A DNA stretch of 64,000 bases from Neovahlkampfia damariscottae. Its lineage: Eukaryota; Heterolobosea; Selenaionea; Neovahlkampfiida; Neovahlkampfiidae. Every line of letters starts with the position of its first letter. Within the stretch, counting starts at the first letter, position 1. The stretch is from NCBI GenBank assembly GCA_016618085.1, contig JABLTG010000102.1, forward strand, positions 1-64,000, given 5' to 3'. Shown here piece by piece: positions 20,270 through 32,300 of the stretch. A model generated the notes under the pieces. The model did no database searches, had not been told where the DNA came from, and worked only from the letters and a program-made list of their open reading frames with translations. The translations under genes were made by a program, and so were the position numbers.

Positions 20270-22623
20270 ATGGGTGTACCTTATTTTTTTTCATGGTTAG
20301 TCAAACAATGTCCAAACATTATCACCAAATACACCGAAGATATTTTTGTTGATAATTTTTATTTAGATATGAATCATATATTTCATCAATTCAAAAATAT
20401 AAAAAGTGAAGAAGAAATGTTCCTTCAAATTTTTTTATACATTGAAGAACTAGTGAATATCGTTAAACCAAAAAAATATTTATTTTTTGCAATTGATGGG
20501 GTGTGTCCAAGAACTAAATTAAATCAACAAAGACAAAGAAGATGGAGTATTCACGAATTATCTGAAGAAAATATTGATTCAAAAAGTATAACACCTGGAA
20601 CTGATTTCATGACGAAATTATCAAATCATTTACAGTACTTTATCAGAAGAAAAATACAAGATGACAAAAATTGGAAAAATATTCAAAATGGTGTTTTTTT
20701 TAGTGATAGTAATTCAGCAGGTGAAGGTGAACATAAAATCATCGATTTCATGAAACAAAAAAATTTAAAAGAAACAAAAATGAAACATTGTATTTATGGA
20801 ATGGATTCTGATTTAATAATGATCGGATTAGCAACTCATGAAGAAGATTTAATTTTACTAAGAGAAAATTCAAAGAAAAAAAATTCTTTTGAATTTTTAA
20901 GTTTGAATATTTTGAGACAGTATATTGATTTTGCATTCTCTAATTCATTTTCTAATTCATCAATTCAATATAAACTGGAAAGAATCATTGATGATTTCAT
21001 TTTGATGTTGTATTTATGTGGAAATGATTTTTTACCTTCAATTCCAACTTTAGATATTGGAAATGGTGCTTTAGATGATTTTTTCAGAATATACAAAGAA
21101 TTAATACAAAATGATGATTTGAAAGAGTATGTGGTTGACAGTGAAAATGAAAAAATTAATATTGATCAATTGAAGATATTCATCAAAGAATTAGCAAAAG
21201 GTGAAGAAGAATCATTAAAAAAATCATTGAAAAAAATGAATTTTTTTAAGCCAAAAGAAGAATTAGAAATCATTGAAAAAGAGAAACCAATAGAAAATGA
21301 AGAAGAAGAAGTTTTCGAAAAAAGTACAATTAACTCAAAATTTGTAAGAATAGAATTCCTTTAAAACTTATTATTTGTAGATTAATTTATTTCCATTCAT
21401 TGAATTTGAGAAATGTGAATTGTTAAATGCAACTGGTGATTTGACTTCAATTTTATCACAACCTATGGATTTAAGTGAAGATTATATTGAATCCAAAGTA
21501 GATGATCAAATTTTAATCAATATACAATTTGGTTTCACTGTCAAATTGAATTCATTAACTCTTTTTGGATCAAATGAAAAATCATCACCAAAAAAAATCA
21601 AAATTTACATCAATGATGTAAATATTAATTTCTCTGATGTATCAAATTTTAAAGAAATTCAAGAATTTGAATTAACCAATTCTACTCAAGAAATTCGTTT
21701 GAAATTTGTTAAACTTCAAAAAGTTAATTCATTGACAGTATATTTATTTATTTCTGATCAGTTTTCAATAGATTTTCATAGAATCAAATCAAAATAATGA
21801 AAAGAAAACATTCATTTCACATCTTGGTTTATTCGGGATCCCAAATATCAATGAAATTTCTTCAAATAAAACCTTAACAAAAGTACCAAGAAGAAGATAC
21901 TTCAAAATGAAAAAAAAGAACAAAAAATTGAGAATAGACCAAAATAAATCAACTAAAGAATCAAAGAATGAAATGAATATTTTATCAAAATCTACAAAAT
22001 TAATAGATTCCAAAATTTATTTGGATTTTGATTTGTGGAAAGAAAATTATTATAAAATCAAAATGAATTTAGATTATCAAAAAAAATCAGATAGAATAAT
22101 TTTATTAGAACATTATATTGATGGATTATTGTGGAATTTCAAATACTATTATTCTGGATGTCCGAGTTGGGATTGGTATTTCCCATTTTATTATTCCCCT
22201 TTACTTTCAGATTTTGAAATTTTGGAAGAATATAATCCGAAGAATTTCATTTTAGGAGCCCCTGTCAAACCTATAGAACAGTTATTATCTGTTCTACCAC
22301 CAAGAAGCTCCTATTTATTACCAAAGGAATTTCGTGATTTTTTCAAGCATGAAAAATTAGAACAATACTATCCTAAAGAAGATATTAAAGTGGATTCTGA
22401 ATTTATGAAATGGGAACCTGTTAAAATACTTCCTTTTATTGATATGAATATTTTGCAGACAGTCTTGAAAGATCAAGTTGAAAATTATTTCAAGTATGAC
22501 AATTCAAACCAACTATTTCAATTTTTATGGAATGAAGAAGAAGTGTATTATTACAAATCAACTTTAAATCGTTTACCTGATATTGATGAGTGCAAAGTTG
22601 CATGTTTAATTCATTTACAGTAA
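20270..22623 (+). CDS. XRN 5'-3' exoribonuclease with inserted PITH domain
   Basis: Three exons (20270-21343, 21381-21737, 21772-22623; introns 37 and 34 nt) give 760 residues. Residues 1-270 are the XRN nuclease: MGVPYFFSWL, AIDGVCPRTKLNQQRQRR, AGEGEHKIIDF, YGMDSDLIMIGL and CGNDFLPS. Residues about 360-500 are a PITH domain: INLFPFIEFEKCELLNA, DDQILINIQF, KIKIYINDVNINF, LKFVKLQKVNSLT and the end FISHLGLFGIP. The XRN helical region then resumes with YYSGCPSWDWYFPFYYSP and EQLLSVLPPRS. Splicing both introns keeps one frame. PITH domains usually follow thioredoxin and bind the proteasome. The ATG overlaps a CCAAT sequence (20267-20271). Confidence 0.9.
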
Positions 22624-22708
22624 ATGGTCTATAATCAATTCTGTTGTTGGGCACTTTTCAAATGCTTCTAAATTTCAATGATAATAAACTATTTATTTAA
22701 AATTTGGA

Positions 22709-25707
22709 TCATTTTTCCAAATTCTTTATCAATTCATCTTGAACAAAATCTAGCAATGGATGTTTGTATTTATTGATTAATTCTTCATTTGAATCCAAAA
22801 GATTAACTGATGAAGATTTCTCCATCAATTTATGAAATTTTTGTTTATTATAAAAATAAAATATTGTAATTCCAAAAATCAAAGCAAATGCAACATGAAT
22901 TAACAAATTTGTCAAATAAAAAAATCCAAAAAATCTTAACGTCAAAATACCAAACATCATAGGATATATAAAAACGAAAATCAATAAATTTCTAACTGAT
23001 TCTCTGAGATATGTTGAATCTCCATCATGACTTTTTTTGAAAAAGTACAAAATAGTAACGAGATTTAAAATATAATCAAAAATGAAATATATCAAACCAA
23101 CCAATGATATGATTGGAATTACAGAACCAAAATAGAAAACATGAATGAAATTATACATTGAAGTTGCTACAGGACTGTGATATGACAATTCAAGTCTTTT
23201 AATTTTCTTTTTGTTTGCATATTCTTGGATGAAATGTTTGATCCAACCAATCAAGCTCAAAGCTAATTAAATTAGAATTATACAAATACTACTTACACTT
23301 AAAGATAAATGGAACTAATATCATAACATTCATAACATCAGGTGACAAATTCAACAAAAAATAGTCATAGGTGTCAAAAGGTGATACTGCAGTAAATGCT
23401 GTATTTAATCCCATATAGACCACGAAAATCCGAGGAATAACCAAACCATTCAAAAACTATGAAAATTAGAATGAATTGAATTGAATACTAAAAAGAATAA
23501 AACACCTCTAGCATTTGATTTCAATTCATAAGTAGTTGTTGGATATTTGACAAATGAAACAACAAATGAAACAATTGCAAATGTTGAAATAATAAACATC
23601 AAATTGAGCAATGAAGAAATATTAATGATAAAACTACCAATATATAATAATGTCTGAACTATTCTATTTGAATTTTGACTGAATCTTGACAATGGTAGAG
23701 TGAAAATTGATCTATAAGTTGACAAAGTGATAAATAGAAAGTTTAAAAATAAGAAAATACAAAAAGTAGCAACTAAAATAAAATAAGCAATCAGTTTTCT
23801 TGTTCTTCTTGTTTCATCTCCAATTCCTAAATTTTGCCAATTGATAGTAACTGGTTTTGGTGCTGGTTGAAAAGAAAATTGTTCCAATAGAAAATTATCA
23901 TCTTGTTTGATATCTGAATTTGTGTTCCAGTCATTCATTGCAAGTTCGATACATTTTTTTGCAAATGGTTTGCTTATAAATGTGACAAAAGCATTACCAG
24001 TTCCTTTCAAATCCTTAGATTTTTCAATTTGAATCTTTTCATCAATCATCTTCAATTTCTCATTCAAAATCTCAATTTCATAATCAACATTCTCACTTTT
24101 GTATTTCCAAAGTTGATACCATTTTTCTTTGAAACTTTTGTTTGATTTTATGTTCTCAAAGAAGTTTAAATCATCTTGTAATGATGTTTTTTCTTTGATG
24201 TTTTCATGTAGTTGTTCGAAATCATAAGCAAAATGAAATGATAATATTTCTTCTGGAAAAAATAATTTCAACTTTTCAATGATTATATTTTCATCTAATA
24301 GTTCTTTTGGTATTTTTGAAATCCAAACTGTTTTTTCAATATAACTTTCTTGAGGTAGAATTCTTTTTGAAAGTTCAAAAATTGCGCCAATAAAAGAGAT
24401 GACCAAAAGCATATTGAAAAATGATGAAAGATAATGAAATATTGAATACAGTGAATGCCAATTATCATGATAATCAACGCTTGCCATTGATATTGTTGAT
24501 AAATCAAATGCACTAAATCTACGGTCATATCTAATAATAAAATCCAATATCATCAATGGGACGGACGATACGAAAAATAAGATTACAATCACCATTAATA
24601 TTCGAAAATACTTGACAAAGAAATATGCTTGAGTTCCAATTTGTTTCAAATTACTCAAATCAACCCCTCTAATCAAAGTTATAACGGCATCAAGAAATGT
24701 GTTCTTGAAAGTGTAATAATATCTGCTTGAATTTGTATCTAAATCGGCATTGGAAAGATAAATAGCATCTTTTAGTTTTTCTTCTTCATAATTACCATTG
24801 CAACCAAGAACAAGACAAATCAATGTAAAATAAAGAATGAAAAATACAACACCCAAACCAATGATCAAACCACCAAAGAATGACAAATAAGTTCCAACTA
24901 TTTTAATATCATGCTTTTCTTTGGTAAAAGAGCATTGAAATTTTCCACCTCTTTGCAATACAACGACATAGCCAGTTTGATAAAATCCAGTTGGACCTGT
25001 GAATGATAAATCTGATAACTCTATATTCTTTTGATCATCATCAACATAATATGGTGATTCAATGAACCTTTTTGAATGAATCACATGGAATGTATATGAA
25101 AAACTTCTTGCTTCAATATCACTTCCATGGAAAAAAACACCTGGCACAATTGTAAGTTGATTTAACCAGGTTTGGTTCAAAAAATTTGAGTTTTTGACAG
25201 CATCATTTAACACTATAAAAGGTTGATTTGCAAGAGGAACTATCAAATTTACAACACTCTCTGGTTTTGTCCAGCTAAATGAACCTGAAAAAAATTTAAC
25301 ATCAAAATATTTTTTTACTTTCAAAATCTGGGCATTTTGAAGGTTGTTTTATGATTTTAAACTCTTCACAAATATTATTAAAATCCCATTGTTTGAAACT
25401 GTCCAAATAATTTTCTGGGTATTTTGTGCTTCTGACAAGTATTTTTTTTGCATCTTCCTTTGTATAAATTCCACGAGTTTTCTCATCTCCTAAATATGAT
25501 ATAGTTGTATTTAAACAATTTGAGCTTTTGTCAGTGCAAAAATTTTCCATAGAGCACCAACCTAAAATAATTAGATTTTCCAAAATTACTGCATTTTCCA
25601 TTGGAAGCACATAATTTACAAGTGTTCAGTTTTTGACAGTTCTGTCCAAAATTTAATTGAAAAAAAAGCAAAAAAGTGAACAACAATAAAAATTGTTTCT
25701 TCTTCAT
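22709..25707 (-). CDS. OSCA/CSC1/TMEM63-type channel with PSI-like ectodomain
   Basis: Five exons (25590-25707, 25319-25561, 23489-25284, 23297-23456, 22709-23262; introns 28, 34, 32 and 34 nt) give 956 residues. A signal peptide (MKKKQFLLLFTFLLFF) leads into a Cys cluster, NCQKLNTCKLCASNGKCSW then CSMENFC, with PSI-domain spacing. A further 200-residue ectodomain precedes about ten TM segments. The cytosolic loop contains the family PAPKPVTINWQNLG motif, and GLVIPRIFVVYMGLN follows in the pore region. Relatives are mechanically or osmotically gated cation channels at the plasma membrane or in endomembranes. The 28-nt intron is the shortest resolved in this window. Confidence 0.88.
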
Positions 25708-25732
25708 CTTTGGAAGTCTCTATTTCAAATAT

Positions 25733-25737
25733 CCAAT
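25733..25737. promoter_or_regulatory. CCAAT box in a 50-base divergent promoter
   Basis: ATCCAATCAG at 25731-25740 is the only motif in the 50 bases between the channel start (25707, minus) and the next gene (25758, plus). It lies 25 bases from one start and 20 from the other. Confidence 0.45.
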
Positions 25738-25757
25738 CAGAACATCCTTCAATAAAA

Positions 25758-26129
25758 ATGAACAAGAAGAAGTCTTTTTTTTTGCGTTCAACTTGTAAAG
25801 ATGAAGATGGTGACTCATTTTTAGAAGCTTTAAAAGCAGACTCAAAGAATAAATCGATTTCTGGAGAAAAATCAATTTCAACAGAAGAAAAAAAAGAAGT
25901 GGATAATGAACCTCTGTTTGACAAGAAAAAAGAAATATCTAAAGAAGAAAAACCCAGTGAAAAAACTTTTTTATCATTAGCTGAAGCGAAATATATTGAA
26001 AGTGAAAATGTTCTCACTGTAACTTCAAATGAATTAAGTCATTTTGGGTATGAATCACCTGACTCACTTGACAGTATTGATGAAGAAAGTTCGGAAGGTT
26101 CAGTATGGAAACCAAAAATTTTTTATTAA
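25758..26129 (+). CDS. Small acidic protein, unrecognised
   Basis: About 123 residues from MNKKKSFFLR. The sequence is Ser/Glu/Lys-rich with no recognised domain, and looks disordered; SESPDSLDSIDEESSEGS-like acidic runs lie near the end. The start follows a CCAAT box by 20 bases. The 3' boundary is uncertain: 26130-26370 contains short open stretches in two frames, and a donor-like GTATGG at 26102 could lead to another exon, but no junction was convincing. Confidence 0.45.
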   Translation: MNKKKSFFLRSTCKDEDGDSFLEALKADSKNKSISGEKSISTEEKKEVDNEPLFDKKKEISKEEKPSEKTFLSLAEAKYIESENVLTVTSNELSHFGYESPDSLDSIDEESSEGSVWKPKIFY

Positions 26130-26376
26130 ACCAAAAAAAAATCTTGGAATGATCACAACACAAAAAATGTATTTACAAAGTATTCTGAAATCCACAAAAG
26201 TGCAAAACAAATCCACCAATGAAACTCAAATAGTATTATTTCAAAGATTTGGTGTTGAACATAGAAAATCTATTGGAATATTAAGTCATTCCAACCTTTG
26301 TACAAAATCAAAATTTAATTTTCTCACAGCAATTCTAATGAAACAATTCAAACTGTAAAAATAAAATTTGTGTTGT

Positions 26377-29300
26377 TTATTTTTCATCATCTATGATTTC
26401 TGAAATGATCATTTTTAATTGTTTATTTTGAATCAATACACTTGTCATTCTTTCTCTAGTCATTGGTGAATTCAAACTTCTTTTCATCCAATTTTCAATG
26501 GCTTCTTTTTCATACGTAAATCCATCAGAAGCAATGACTGGATTGACAAATATCTCACGAGTGATTGGACATACCAAATTGGATTGTAATTTTTCAAGCA
26601 CTGAAGATTTTTTTTCATCATTCAAAAACACCTTTTCTTCTTCATCGCAATCATCCACAAATTGAAATATCAAATCAGAATGTAAAATCGATTCAGTATC
26701 TGTTGACATTTTTACTTTAAATTGTTCATTCGATAATTTTTCCACAATTCTACCATAATACAATTTTTTATCATTTTGTTCATAGACAATCAATTCATTA
26801 ATTTTAACATTTGAATCATTCAATTTCTTGAAGAATTTTTCATCTTTTTTTAAGATCAAAGTTCCCAATTTTCGATGAATTGTTTTGTCATCACCAATGA
26901 AATCTGAGATATTAAATGTATCTAAAACAATGTTGATTTGATCATTTTCACATTTAAATAGAATTGAAATCATAATTGAATCTTTCAAAGGATACATTAA
27001 GAATTTGTTAATCTCTTGTGAAATTAAAATGAACGGATCTAAATAACTTGGTAATTCTTTCAATAAATAAAAGTTCTTTAAATTTGAATCAATGAAACAA
27101 TATGAAGAATTCTTGATTTCTTCATTCTTTTTTTTAATCTCCTTTTCTGTTCTAATATCAAAAAATGATGAATTTAAAAATTCAACCAAACACATTTTCA
27201 AATCTGCCAATTCTTTTATTTTATCTAAAATTTTCAAAATATTTTTTTCTTCATTTCTAAATTCATTTTTAATAATTCTTGTTAATCCTAAAATAAATTC
27301 TTCAGATTTCAATTTTTTATTGATTTGATCAGTGAAATCATTGGAAAATAGTTTTTGATTTTGAAAGTTTAATCTTTCTTCAACAAGTAAACTTAATCTT
27401 TTCAAATTCAAATTCTCCGAATATTCATTCAATTTTGAATGCAAAATGTTGAATTCGCCAAGATGGATCTTTTCATTTAAATAAGGAGCATCATTTACAA
27501 CCACTCTTCGAATTGGAACTAAATTCAATTTTAAATCAAATAAAAATGATCCATTCATTGATGCATTCAAATCAACTAATATTATCTTTATCAATTTAAA
27601 ACCTAATTCAATTTTAGAAGGAGATAATTTCTTTTTTTCTTCATTTTTTTTGTAGAGAATCTTCAAAACTGATTTGCAAAATTTTTCTGATGGTGAATCT
27701 ACCACTTGAAAGAAATTAAATAAACTCTTAAATTCTAAATATTCTTCAGGACATGCATACAAATATGGTGGATAATTTTGATCCATCTTCCAGAAACAAG
27801 TTTTTCCAAAATGGAATATTCCATTGATGTAAATGAATTTTGGATCAGTGAATCGATTTAATCCAGATGAGTGTTGAATATTTGAGTTGAGATATTTATA
27901 TATTTCAATTATAATTTTCTGAAGTTCTGGGATTTCTGTTTCTTTTTCTTGAGTTAAATTGTGTAAATGATTCAATACATCAATAAATTTTGGTTTGTAA
28001 AATGAAGTTGAAGATTTTGTTGAAAGTAGATTGAAAAATTTTTCATATTTTTTTGAGTCATAGAAATTCATTGTTGTCCAACAAAGATTCTTGAATTTTT
28101 CATGGATAAAGGAATCTACTCGTTCTAAAATGAAATTTGATTCTTTTGCATTTGGGTATTGAATTTTATCCAATTCTATTTTTGGAATTAATCTTATCTG
28201 TTTGATTTCTTCAAAGAAACTACCAGAAAATCGATTTTCATTCTTCATTATTGTTTCAATGAGAATTTTTGATTTTCTAATCATTTCTTCCTTTGATTTG
28301 ATTTTTTGTAAATTAAAACAACAATCAAGGATAAATTTTTCATCAATCTCTTTTTTTAATCCACAGTGAATCAAATATTCAACTATTTCTTTAGTGTTAA
28401 ATGGAGATTGTGGAAAATCATCATTTGATAAAAACTCAATGAATAATCCTTCAAAAGGATTAAAGCATTGTTTTGGTGATTTGTTCATGTTTGGTCCAAG
28501 AAATTTCAATATTGATAATTGATCAATCAATGACATCCTCAATGATTTCTTCTTGAAAATATACTCCAATTGAATCTAAGATATTAAAAATCAAATATAA
28601 ATTCATACTATTTTTTCGGAATTGCTTAATTGTTCAAACTTTGGTAAATACAATTGGTCATAAATTTCCAAATCGGATGCATATATTTTGATGTTCAATT
28701 TTTTGTACAATGAATATAAAGATATTTTCTCTTTTAGAATTGATAGATTCAATTTCATGGGTGGAATATTTGAATGTGAAATTAAACATGAATTATGATT
28801 AATTTGCTCAAATTTTCCCGTTATTGTTTCAAACAATGGTAATTTTTTCAACTTTTCAATTTCACCATCAAGCAATCCCACAGGATTGAAAAATTCAATC
28901 AACGAAGATTTTTCATCATTTGTTAGTTTTTCACATGTTGAACGATTCAAATGATTCAAAACATAATTATTTGATATTTGACTCACGCAATGTCTCAAAT
29001 ATTGAATGTTTTGAAATCTTTCAAGTAGAAATGGTATCTCTATTCTTTTTAAAATTTTCACAACATCAACATATTGAGATCTTAAATTTTGAGGTAAATA
29101 TGAATGAACAATTGATTTTCCTTTTTCCATTTTCTTCATTCCATTTGTTGTTGGTATAAGACTCCAATCTAAAAAGTCATCTTTGATTTCATTATGTTTT
29201 CCGAAATAATTCCATAATTCTTCAATCCATTTCTGAGAAACAGAATTAACTGACACATAAGAGTTCAACTTCAAAAAGTTCATCGGAGTTTTGCATAATA

Positions 29301-32300
29301 ATCCTTCCAATGATTTTGCATTCAAGTAAAATATACCAATCTCATTTAATGTGCCTTCATTTTTATTTTTAAAGTTCTCAGCTAATTTTTCATCAATTAT
29401 GAATTGTTTCATTTCATCTATGATCAATGGAATAACATCATAATCTTTAATCAAATAAAATGTGTTTTGGATGACTGTTTTCTTCTTCACCTCTTTAGTT
29501 TTCTTTTTTGATACTTTCAAAGTTGTAATAGTTGTAACAACTTCATTCATTTTTTTAATTTCTTTGTTCATTGTTAAGATTGGAAATTCAGTCAATTCAG
29601 ACAAACTTTCATTTTTGTAAAGATCCCATAGTGTAAAAACATTCTCTTCTTTGATGTTTTTTTCATTCAAATATATTGATTTGTAGATTTTCTTCACTGA
29701 ACTTTCATCCAACAAATAGTTTTGAAGACCATTTGATTTAAATTCTTCAATGATATCTTGTGGCAATTCAATCATATCTTTCTTTGATTCAAGTAAATCT
29801 AAAATCATTTTCTTGTCAAAGGACTTGAACAATGATGAATTGTAAAATGAAAAATCTTTAAGAATGTGAAATCCTTTTACATTTGATCGATGAAATATTT
29901 TAAATTTGCCAATTTGTTCATAAAATGGTGTTAATATTACTGAGAAGATTGATTTTCCAAAATTCTTCGAAATAGGAAATAAATCAATGAGAGACTGAAA
30001 ACATTTGTCATCGTCATCAATTTTTCTGCTACAAAGAGTTTCAAGTAATGCTAAAAATGCAGGATTCACATTTGACATGATCATTGTTTTGTTCCACGTG
30101 TCTCTAATATCATCATCATCTGTTTTTGATTGCCAAATTTCTCTTCTATTTGATCCCATTTCAAAAAATGAATTTATGTGAACATTTAAGCCAGAATAAA
30201 TTGGTAATGGGAGAGATGAATAAACCCTTCCACGGATTTTTTCGTCAATACAATATGCAACAGAAGCACAAGGAAAGAAACGCATTTTTTCGTCGTTTGA
30301 TGAACTAATTAATTTCCAAGTATTCAAATTTGCTCCAAAATAACTGCTGATAATCCACTCTTCTTTTTTCGTTTCTTTTTTTTCATTCACAACTTCAAAA
30401 TACAGTTTTCCACATCCACCAATTTCATCAATATTTCCACTGATAACTTGTTCCCTTTTCTTATTTTTCTTCTTTATTTTGGAAAGAACTGGAGTGGTGT
30501 TTAATTTTTTCATATTTTTCAGGATAATATTTTCAATGCTTGTTAACTCTAGTGATTTTGAGACATTCACCTTCAATAAATCAATCATCTCATCATCTGT
30601 TTGAATATGAATTGATAGTTTTTTCACATTTTTGAGAAATATCATACAATTTTTTGCGTCATCCACAAAATTATTGATCAATTTCATTGTTTGAGTTTCA
30701 CTCCAATGTTCTTCAGATAATTCACTTTTTTCTGATTGAGATAAATTTCTCAATGGAAGTCTAAATATAGTACCATTGAATGCATCATCTGATGAAAACC
30801 CAAAAAACTGGTACGGCTTCAATTGATCTGAAAATAGTTCTCCCATTCCTTTTGAATTGAATTTGTATTTTCTGCCTGGATTTACAACTGATGACCCATT
30901 AACGAATTTATGATGAGGATCCATAATGACTAAATTTGAATCTGATACAAATGATGGTAAATCAGTTAAATGATAGACACTATTGAATCCAATACCAAAT
31001 CTCCCAATTTTTTCGAGGTTTTTCATTTTTCCTTGGTTTCCCAATTGTTGAATTGATTCAATATCCTTATCTGAAAAAACACTATTGTTGTAAATTAATA
31101 ATGAAGGTCCTTGAAAATCAGAAAGTTCTTTGTTGAAGAGTCTTTTACTTCCATGAGTTCTTTTGTCATAAACAACTGAAAATTGAGTTGCTCCTGCATC
31201 TTCAGCATTTTGCAATAATTCAATGAAAATTGTATTATCACTATAAGGATAATCTTGTAAAATATTCCCAATTCTAGTTGTCAAAGATATTTTCTGTCCA
31301 AATGATTCACCTAAAACATCTTCATTCATCATGAGTAATGAAGAGTTAGATTCACCCAACTGTTGAGAAATTGAAACAATTCCAAGTGATTCACATACTT
31401 CAGGAGCGATAGTTGGATGAACAAATTTGAATTCTGAGGTTCCAATAGAAGTTATAATGTCCATTTTTTCTTTTGAATCAACATAAAGTAACAACTTCTT
31501 GTTGAGAAATTCTCCATCCTTCGTCGGTAATTTTATCTTCATGTTTTTGAGTCCTTCATGTTTATAGATTTTTTGTAAAATCGAAACTGAAATTTGAATT
31601 TTTTCCTCTTTTTTTAAAATTGAATCTTTTGGAATGAGATTCAAAACTTTTATGAGATCTGAAGGTTCAAATTGATCTTTAATAGAAATAAATTTCATGA
31701 GTTTATCATATTTTGTCAGATATGCTGGTAATTCAAATAGAAAAGGTTTTAAATTAAAGTTCAAATATTTGGCAACCCTATTTGGTTCAACAAAACGATT
31801 TTCGACCCATAAACTTGAAAATTTCAAAGACTCCGTGATCAATTCTTTTTCTACTAAAGTTTCTAATGTGGAATAAATTGTTCCTTTGGAATCCTCAATG
31901 AAATTAATGATATCCAAGTCGGAAGGATTTTTCAAAAAAGTTATTGAGACATTCTTCAAATGACTTATGATGTGAGAAGAAAATGATTCAAGATTCTTTC
32001 CAATAGGAATCCATCCTAGTAATTGTTTCAATGGCTCTGAAAATATGTCAACTTCTGAAATGAAATATACAGAACTCAAAAGATGAGAATCTGAATTTGG
32101 TCTTGTTGATGATATTGTAGACATAAAATCAAGTGGAAAATCTAAATTAGATTCCAAATTTTTGAATTGGGATTGAATTGGGATCCATTTGATCTTTTGA
32201 TTTGAATCTATCACGTTTTTCCAAGCAATGAAATTTGAAGTTAAAATATTATCATTTTTATCCAAATACTTCAACAAATTTACTGACAATTCACGATTTG

